Position numbers and translations under genes: made by a program. 42,500 nucleotides of DNA from Neocallimastix lanati (nom. inval.) (lineage: Eukaryota; Neocallimastigomycota; Neocallimastigomycetes; Neocallimastigales; Neocallimastigaceae): NCBI GenBank assembly GCA_016946835.1, contig JACVTC010000137.1, forward strand, positions 357,501-400,000, read 5' to 3'. Under the pieces are notes generated by a model. The model was given only the letters and a program-made list of their open reading frames with translations, had not been told where the DNA came from and made no database searches. Positions 35,195 to 42,500 of this stretch are shown one piece after another; the first letter of the stretch is position 1; the number at the start of each line of letters is the position of its first letter.

Positions 35195-35870
35195 GCAAAA
35201 TTGTATCTATATTTACTCTTTAAGAGAAACTTTTACTAAAAGGCAAAATAAAAACATTACAACAGAAAATACTAATGTAATACATAATGAATTTAGAATA
35301 GTAACAAATTGTCTCTATTGATATACGAATATTATAAATTTGATTAAAATAATAATTATTATGATAATTATTTAAAATTATACATATATATTATATAAAA
35401 TGAAAATAAAAATGTTAATAATTTATTTTCGATTTCTTTATTTCAATTTATAATTAAATTATTATTATTACTATAACTTATATAAGGCATAACATTTATA
35501 TAATAATATAATAATAATAATATATATATATTATATATATATAATTTATATAATATATAATATAAAATGTATTTTAAATATTTGAAATGTTATAGATATT
35601 GATATATACTCTTGGAGTAGCCTTTCTTTTATAATTGGCATAATACATAAGTCCAGTACGTGAAATTAATATCATAAGAAAAGCAGAAAATATTGTGCTT
35701 ACAGTTTTATTTACTATATCATCTTTAGAAAATATAAATAGCGCAGTAGTGCTTATTGGAAGGGCAATAAGTGTAGGTAAATCAAATTTCGATTTTATGG
35801 ATTTAAAATCAAATTCTTTCTTTTGATTTCCTTGTTTTTGATTTTTAATTTGTTCTCCTTTATTTGACAT
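34316..35870 (-). CDS. GPI11: GPI-anchor biosynthesis protein Gpi11/PIG-F
   Basis: Five exons on the minus strand: 35870-35610, 35314-35217, 35037-34921, 34699-34585, 34474-34316; 750 nt, 249 residues. The diagnostic part is in exons 4-5: SVGAPLLGTIIGAWLSVLAI followed by PLDWFQWWQPFPVSTVLFAI, the PIG-F signature G-A-W-x-x-x-x-x-I-P-L-D-W-x-x-x-W-Q. PIG-F partners GPI7/GPI13-type transferases that add ethanolamine phosphate to the GPI glycan in the ER membrane. Six or so hydrophobic segments run through the protein. The tail (TTPAAATAVHSQGGSTSEKK) is polar. The length is close to the family norm with a short N-terminal extension (MSNKGEQIKNQKQGNQKK). All donors are GTAAGT, GTATGA, GTAAAT or GTATAT. 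A truncated copy of the last exon lies at 38360-38479. Confidence 0.9.
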
Positions 35871-36064
35871 TTTTTTTTTTAATTTTCTTTTTTTTTTTTT
35901 TTTTTTTATTAATTTACTGATTTATTTTACTAATTTATTTATATTTTATTGAATTCTTTCCTATATTTTTTAGTTTAATTTTTGTTTATCCCAATCTTTT
36001 GTATTTTTTTTTTCTAGATTTTTTGGTTTTATTTTATATTTGAAAATTAAATGAAACAATGCTA

Positions 36065-36109
<45 letters not shown>

Positions 36110-36306
36110 TAGTATTTCGATTATTATTAATATTTTCTATAAATATATTTTTATTTATTTCATTTATATATTTACTATTATTATTTTTTCTTCTTTAAAA
36201 GATATAAATTATTAAAAAAAAGGATAAATGTATGACTATATGCTATATTAAATATATTTAAAATAAAATTTACTTTGGATTTTTAATTAAATTTTAATAA
36301 TAAAAC

Positions 36307-36339
<33 letters not shown>

Positions 36340-36850
36340 GTATTTTAACAAATTTTATTCTTCTCTTTTTCTACATTAATATTTTTCTCTTTTTTATTTT
36401 TTTAAGCTGTTTTAACTATACATTTTTAAATTAAAATATTTATATTTTAATTTTGAAACATAAAAAGAAAAAAGTTCTTCTATTTATTTAATTTTTTTTT
36501 TCTCTTTTGAACAAAAGAAAAACTAAAAAAAAAAAGAAAAATATATGAATAAATAATTAATAATAGATAATAAAAAAATTATAACAAAATTACTAAAAAG
36601 AATATATATTTGATAGTTTTTTCTTATATTCTTCAAATTTTATAATTAAAATATTTATGAATATTTATTTATTATATTTATTATATTTATTATTTATTAT
36701 ATTATATATATATATTTATATATATATATTTTAATTTTTTTATTAATACACTGGATGGATGATCATTTTTTATCCTTCATTTACTTTTATATATTTATCT
36801 ATTTATTATTCCATAATAAAATTTAAAGTGTCAAGAAATTCTTTTTCATT
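35871..36850. other. Upstream region of GPI11, duplicated further right
   Basis: A+T-rich. From about 36600 it is collinear with 38520-38800 (shared GGATGGAT then AAGAAATTCTTTTTCAT, 80 bp apart in both copies). (AAT)n at 36070-36105. Confidence 0.6.
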
Positions 36851-36961
36851 ATATTGAGAGCGGCGAAGCTGATACAGTATGCCAATAACTCATCACCTTA
36901 CAGTTAATTAATAACTGTATGGCCATATTGGGAGATGGGTACCCAGTATGTGCAAGTCTAT

Positions 36962-36986
<25 letters not shown>
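36851..36986. other. Small G+C-richer insertion in the GPI11 upstream duplicate
   Basis: ATTGAGAGCGGCGAAGCTG to GTGCAAGTC, followed by poly(T). It is flanked by TTTTTCATT at about 36843 and again at about 36990, as a target-site duplication would be. It is absent at the matching place in the second copy (near 38795). It contains the hairpin CAGTTA-ATTAA-TAACTG and a 30-bp match to 33213-33241. Confidence 0.5.
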
Positions 36987-36993
<7 letters not shown>

Positions 36994-37152
36994 CATTGAT
37001 TATTTAAAATGTGGAAAAATCAGTAAATAATAATAAAAATAAAGATCAATCATAATTATAAATATATAATGATATAGCAAAGAAATTAAATAATTCTTTA
37101 ATATAACAAAATGTTTAATTATATTTATTAAAAAAAAAAAAAAAAACACTAA

Positions 37153-37332
<180 letters not shown>

Positions 37333-37564
37333 AATTAATTTACTTATTTAATGTAATACTTTTATATATATATATATATAGATTTTTGCTAGAGTTTAAA
37401 TGTTAAACTATTAAATCATAGAAGTCATTTTACTATTCATTTTACTATTAAAATGGTTATACTGAAAATTAAAAAGTATTAATTGCTTTATTATTATACT
37501 TTCATTAAATATTTATTTTATTTGTATATTTATTGAAACTAATAAGCAATATTTTTTTTTTAAA

Positions 37565-37925
37565 TTAAAATAAAATAGAAAAAAATAAAATAAAATATAA
37601 TATAATAAAATAAAATAAAATAAAGTGATTCAGAAGTACATTTATAAGGGACAATAATATCATGTCCACCAGATATTTTGTATAATAATTTGGTTGATTT
37701 TAATTCATCATCATATCTATAAGATTTAATAATATATATTTTTATATTACCATTTTCATCCGAAATTTCGACAAATTGACCTAAAGCTTCATGATTTACA
37801 TCAACAACACAAATATTATTTTTACAATAATAACTAAGATTAACATTATTTTTAATTTTTAATACTTCTTTTTTCTTTAAAGTTTTATTTTTGATTTTAT
37901 TATTTAATATATAAGAATATGTAAT
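37565..37925 (-). pseudogene. Fragment of a Cys-containing protein, gut-fungus family type
   Basis: Minus frame open for 120 codons with no Met. The informative part reads NNVNLSYYCKNNICVVDVNH, EALGQFVEISDENGNIKIYI, IKSYRYDDELKSTKLLYKIS, GGHDIIVPYKCTSES, after which it dissolves into A+T filler. The style (C-x-x-x-x-C, then I-S-D-E-N-G, then K-C-T-S-x-S) resembles Cys-rich secreted or membrane proteins that I recall as abundant in anaerobic fungi, where K-C-T-S-D-S-x-C-L-S-x-x-C would follow. Truncated at both ends. The family assignment is from memory and tentative. Confidence 0.5.
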
Positions 37926-37929
37926 TCAA

Positions 37930-38322
37930 ATATTAATAATAAAAATTAAAATTATAAAAATATAATATTTTAAAAGTTTAATATACACTGTGTTTTTATA
38001 ATTTTTGAACTAAAAATATATATATATATATTTATTTAAAAAAAAATATTTTGTTTTTCAATACAATATTATAAATTTATTTTTATTAATATATTATTTA
38101 ATATATTATATGTATTTTTTTAAAAATATATTTAAGATAAATTTATAAAATATTTATTATATAAAGAATCATTTTTGTATTTTTTTTAAAAAAATTTAAA
38201 ATAAATATATAAGAAATATTTTATTTTATTATAGCTTTTAATATTTTTTTTCTCTTTATTTTTCAATGTTACTTGTAATATCTAAATAAAAATTATTATT
38301 ATTGTTATTTTGATAATATTTT

Positions 38323-38358
<36 letters not shown>
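37930..38358. other. A+T-rich spacer
   Basis: (TA)n and poly(T) only (38328-38363). Confidence 0.5.
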
Positions 38359-38359
<1 letters not shown>

Positions 38360-38364
<5 letters not shown>

Positions 38365-38479
38365 CTAAGGATGATTCTTTTTGAATAGCAGAAGAGGATA
38401 GTATAATAACCTTCTTTAATATATAGAATATGATACCAATAGTAAAACCTACAAGATTATCTATAATGGCAAATAAAAG
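38360..38479 (-). pseudogene. Truncated duplicate of GPI11 exon 5
   Basis: The minus strand reads LLFAIIDNLVGFTIGIIFYI then LKKVIILSSSAIQKESSLEK. Aligned with GPI11 exon 5 (LFAILGNLIGSAIGIVFYIFKK), 15 of the first 22 residues are identical. The frame is still open, but the first codons of the exon, its acceptor and exons 1-4 are missing. A poly(T) block replaces the end of the coding region. Confidence 0.85.
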
Positions 38480-39155
38480 TATGATATAAATAATAAATCT
38501 TTTTTTTTTTTTTTTTAGCTTGATTTTTTCTTATTATATTTATTATGAAAGTTTTGATTTATATAAATTTTATATTTTATAGTTAAAATATTTTATTTTT
38601 TTTGTATATTTTTAATATATATATACTATTTATTTATTTATATTTGATATATAAATTTTTTTTTTCAATTTAAAATAGTATTTTTTTTAAATATTGGATG
38701 GATTATTCTTTATTCATTTACTTATTTATTTATTTATCTTTCAATTATTCATTTATTTATTAATTCTATAATTAAGAAATTCTTTTTCATTTATTAAATT
38801 TAAAAGTTTAACTATTCAATAATTAATAAATAATAAATTATATGAAAAGAAAATATTTCATTCATTATATATATAACAAAGCCTTCATTTATAAATATTA
38901 TGTCAAATTAAATAACTTTTTTAATATAACAAAATGTTTTATTTCTTTTTTTTTTAAAAAAATAATACTATAAAAGAAAATAAAAATAAAATAAAATATA
39001 TTATTATTATTATTATTTTGTTCTTGATAGAATGAATTTAATTCATAAATAAGGCATAGCTATTATTATTTTTTTTAGTTTAAATGAAATAACAATTATT
39101 ATTTTTTTTTATTTAATGTAAATATTTGTAATATAATTTAAAAACTATTAATTGA

Positions 39156-39180
<25 letters not shown>
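38480..39180. other. Remnant of the duplicated GPI11 upstream region
   Basis: Collinear with 36600-37140: GGATGGATTATTCTTTATTC (38696), AAGAAATTCTTTTTCAT (38776), AAATTAAATAACTTTTTTAA with TATAACAAAATGTTT (38904-38940), followed in both copies by A-rich DNA and an ATT run. Confidence 0.7.
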
Positions 39181-39189
<9 letters not shown>

Positions 39190-39196
<7 letters not shown>

Positions 39197-39390
39197 TTCC
39201 AGTGAGTCCCTTGGTTTCATTCTCCCCCACAGGAGTAGTGGAAATATTATAGTAGTCACACACTTCCTTTATTATAAAGGCAGAATTGTCCCTACTGGAT
39301 GACCTTACTGAGGTTTTCAGTCTGACGTTCATATTATTGCTGAGAATTTTTCTAGTACTAATTCTCGAATATTTCTCCAGTTCGTAATTA
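39190..39390 (-). pseudogene. Exon-like relic ending in a poly(A) expansion, possibly SAP-like
   Basis: After a TTTCTTAG acceptor-like site the minus strand is open for 67 codons: NYELEKYSRISTRKILSNN, MNVRLKTSVRSSSRDNSAFI, IKEVCDYYNISTTPVGENET, KGLTGN, then a 30-bp poly(A). The pattern I-K-E-V-C-D-Y-Y-N-I-S-x-x-x-x-x-x-x-T-K-G-L-T-G-N-K is reminiscent of SAP-type DNA-binding helices found in some mobile-element proteins; this is a guess. Codons are unusually G+C-rich for this window. Confidence 0.4.
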
Positions 39391-39399
39391 CTAAGAAAT

Positions 39400-39713
39400 T
39401 TTTTTTAAAACAAAAAAATATTAGTTTTTTAATTGAAGAATTATTCGTAAATTACATTTAATTTACTATATAAACATTAATTAAATATCAATGGGTAACT
39501 GAAACATATGTTAAAAAAAATATTTTTAAGAAGTATTTATTCTTATTAAACTTTAGATTAAAATAATTTTTAAAGCACCATATTTAAAATTTATTGTATT
39601 TTAAACTTCAAAAAATTTTAAAATTATTATAAAAATAAAAACCTATTATTTATTTAGTTCATACATTTAATTTATATAAAATTTATTTATTATATTATTC
39701 ATATTTTTAAAGA

Positions 39714-39761
<48 letters not shown>

Positions 39762-40102
39762 CATCTTTATGATTTAAATTAGAATAAAAAAAATTTTTTT
39801 TTTAATATATTTAATCATTTTTTAAATTAAAAAAAAAAAAAAATAAAATAAAAATAAAAAAAGATTTTATATTATAAAATTAATTCAGATTTCAAAATTG
39901 AAGATTTTCATTTCTTTTCTTTATATTTTAAAGAAAAAATTTGAGAATAGCTTTTAATATTTTATTAATATTTATTTTTATATATTGTTTAATACAGTTT
40001 TTAATTTTGATATAGAATTTTTATATTAACATAATTCACTTTCAATATTAGCTCTAATATATATATTATATTTTCTTTTATCTTAAATTATTTTGAAATA
40101 AT
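39400..40102. other. Upstream region of the Ssr4 gene
   Basis: A+T-rich, with AAAT repeats at 39713-39761. No TATA-like or other motif can be singled out in such a background. Confidence 0.5.
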
Positions 40103-40871
40103 ATGAGTAATAATTATCAAAATCCACAAATTCCTATTCAAATGCAGTCTCAACATTATCAAAATATGAACCCTGGAATGGGAAATAATATACAAAATTT
40201 AAATAGTCCAATAATTCAAAATCAAAAGGATTTACAACAACTTAATCAGTTAAATTCACCTCATCAAGCTATACCGCCTCAAATGGCTCAACAAAACTAT
40301 AATCAACCTCCCCCAATGCTTCAACCTAAGAATACCATGAATAGACCTCAACCTCATAGTAAATATTTTTTCAAAGGAACAATTGATTATCCTTCATTTC
40401 CAACTTTTTTACCTATTGAGAAATTTGGTGATTTATTAATGAGTGCATGTAGTGTTTTTAATAAAATTAATTTTGAACCTGTTTATGTCGATAAACCAAA
40501 AGGTCTGTAAAAATTGAATAAATAAAATTCAAAAAAAAGGAAAAAAAAAATAAATAAATATGATAGAAATAAAAATTCGTTCTTTCCTTAAAATATATAT
40601 ATATATATATATATTTAAAAAGCCATTTTAATATAATAATAATAGTAAAAAAAAATTAATTTATTAAATTTTTTAATTCAAATTTAATTAACTAATATAT
40701 ATATTATATTTTTATTTTTAATTTATTTTATTAATGTTATATATATGTTATTTTTACTTCAAAAACATCTTTATTATTAAAAAAAATATATTAATTTAGA
40801 GGGTAGTATTTTCTTAATTTTAATTCCAAAAAATGATGAAAATATTATTGATATTCCTTCCGATGGGTAAG

Positions 40872-40914
<43 letters not shown>

Positions 40915-41293
40915 TAATTATAATTTTTATTGAATTAGTATTGAAAAAAAGGTATATAAACAATTGATTTCAATAATAATTCTTATTTTTTTATAATATC
41001 AATATATATATATATATGAATATATGTTTTAATTTATAATTAAATAAAGTTATGGTTGGATGGATGACGAAAATCTTATTAAAACATTTTCTGTGGATAA
41101 TGATAAAGTAAAGACATAAAAAAATAAAAATAAATTTTTTTTTATTTTATTTTTTTTATCATAATTTATAAATTTAAGAGAATAATTAATTAGTACATTA
41201 TTATATAAATATTATATGTATATTTTTAATAATTTTATTATTAATTATATTTTTTCAAAATTATTTTTCAATTAAATGATATTGTAAATTTAA

Positions 41294-41329
<36 letters not shown>

Positions 41330-42065
41330 AAGTAGAATGTTATGAAAGAAGATTAGGTTTTGCTCAAGGACAACTTTATTGCACAATTTCAAGAAGAAGA
41401 TTTAGATTAAGATCACATAATTTCCCAATGATTGAATTATTACAATATGTTAAATTACATGAAAATGGTAAAGATAAAAATAAATAAATGTTTAATTTAA
41501 AAAATATCTAAAAAAATAAGAATCTAAAAAACAAATTATTATTTTTTTTTTTTTTTTTTTTGAAAATATTAATTTCATAAAAATTTGAAAATCATACATA
41601 ATATAAAATTACATTTTATAATATTATTTATATATATTATGATACACCATATACGTCTTTTTTTTTTTTTTTTTGTTTGTTTGTATTTTTCAATAAAATT
41701 ATTTAAAACATAATAGTACCAGTTATCCCTGCACAAATTAAAGTTCAACCACAAAATATTAGATTAGTTGCTGGATACCCACCACAACCTCAACAGCAAC
41801 CTCAACCGCAACCTCAACCTCAACAACAGCAACAACAACAAATGCAACAACAACAGTATCAAATGCAACAACAACAGCAACATCAACATCAACAGCAACA
41901 ACAACAACAATATAAGCAAAATATGAATCAAATGAATAAACCTATGATGCAACAACAACCTCAAATACCACCACAACAAAACTACTCAAGACCTCATACA
42001 CCACATAGAAAAAAGGTATTTTTTTTTATTATTTTTATTTTTTTTTAAAAAAAATAATTAAAATT

Positions 42066-42101
<36 letters not shown>

Positions 42102-42500
42102 TAATAATAATAATTAAATAAATTTATTAAAATATAAAAACAAAAACTTTATATTAAAATTAATTATTCTTATAATTTGTAATAATAAAAATAAAACAAA
42201 AAATAATAAACAAAACTTTTTATTATTATCATTTTATAGACAAATTCCAATCCATATAGATATGATGATGAAGAATCTGGAGGTAATACATATATATTGA
42301 TATTTTTATTTTATTTTATTTTTTTTTTAAAGAAAACAAAAAGAATTAAAAGTATAATAAATATAATATGAAATTCTTATTAAAATCTTATAAAATATTT
42401 TTATTTGTTATTATAAAATAAAAGATGAACTTGATGTATTACAAGCAAGAGATATTTCTATTGGAAGATATAGAAGAAATCATGATTATATGTCAGAAAT
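40103..42500 (+). CDS. ssr4: Ssr4-type SWI/SNF-RSC chromatin-remodelling subunit, 3' partial
   Basis: Exons 40103-40502, 40800-40866, 41050-41107, 41329-41467, 41717-42015, 42240-42282 and 42425 to beyond the right edge, in phase throughout. Residues 1-85 are Gln/Asn/Pro-rich. About 88-221 form the Ssr4 N-terminal (DUF1750) domain: VYVDKPKEGSIFLILIPKND, then a short glycine loop (PSDGYGWMDDENL) and YERRLGFAQGQLYC followed by ISRRRFRLRSHNFP. A poly-Gln/Pro linker follows (exon 5), encoded by a mix of CAA and CAG. Exon 7 opens the conserved C-terminal block DELDVLQARDISIGRYRRNH, corresponding to D-E-L-D-x-L-x-x-R-D-I-S-x-x-R-Y-x-x-x-H-x-W-M in fungal Ssr4. The product is a nuclear subunit shared by SWI/SNF and RSC in Schizosaccharomyces and other fungi. 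Exon 4 is preceded by a 40-bp poly(A) directly before its AG. Confidence 0.85.

Noticed and set aside
41764-41979. Minus-strand poly-Leu/Arg frame
   Set aside because: Antisense of the poly-Gln/Pro linker of the Ssr4 gene.

Overview
The window looks like nuclear DNA of an anaerobic gut fungus (Neocallimastigomycota; Neocallimastix, Piromyces and Anaeromyces are the kind of genomes meant). The grounds are extreme A+T richness outside genes, very long poly(A)/poly(T) and (ATT)n tracts, short A+T-rich introns with GTAAGT-like donors, Asn-rich and Gln-rich proteins, fungus-type nuclear genes (Mad3, Gpi11, Ssr4), and a class C 7TM receptor with a bacterial-type solute-binding ectodomain. There is no sign of bacterial operons, CRISPR arrays, tRNA or rRNA genes.

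Layout. 426-3821 (-): two-exon SBP/7TM receptor. 3.8-10.2 kb: gene-poor, with a 50-bp minisatellite, a decayed bHLH domain (6728-6897), a 200-bp foldback repeat (7155-7354) and one isolated exon-like segment (9208-9339, -). 10222-11361 (-): intronless BASS/arsenic-resistance-type transporter. 12.0-12.4 kb: heptamer satellite. 13.74-14.69 kb (-): decayed Ty1/copia gag-protease. 16148-19955 (+): four-exon spindle-checkpoint gene of Mad3/BubR1 type with KEN, ABBA, Bub3-binding and CDI-like motifs. 20.98-21.80 kb (-): ankyrin pseudogene. 23344-23829 (-): intronless macro-domain gene. 24.6-25.2 kb: second heptamer satellite, inverted relative to the first. 27553-30255 (+): nine-exon DMT/SLC35-like transporter. 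31.6-33.3 kb: relics including a Ty3/gypsy reverse transcriptase. 34316-35870 (-): five-exon GPI11/PIG-F gene. 36.6-39.0 kb: a collapsed duplicate of the GPI11 locus keeping only part of the last exon, plus a fragment of a Cys-containing protein. 39190-39390 (-): exon-like relic. 40103-42500 (+): Ssr4-type SWI/SNF-RSC subunit, running off the right edge.

The genes do not form a pathway. Three kinds of content are mixed: conserved intron-bearing eukaryotic genes (Mad3, GPI11, Ssr4, DMT transporter), intronless genes that look bacterial in origin (BASS transporter, macro domain), and wreckage of retrotransposons and duplicated genes in A+T-rich filler. Several islands of 100-300 bp stand out by higher G+C and coding-like character without an intact gene; these are the least explained part of the window. 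Exon joins were worked out by hand from splice signals and reading phase. In Mad3, GPI11 and the DMT transporter the joined lengths are exact multiples of three.
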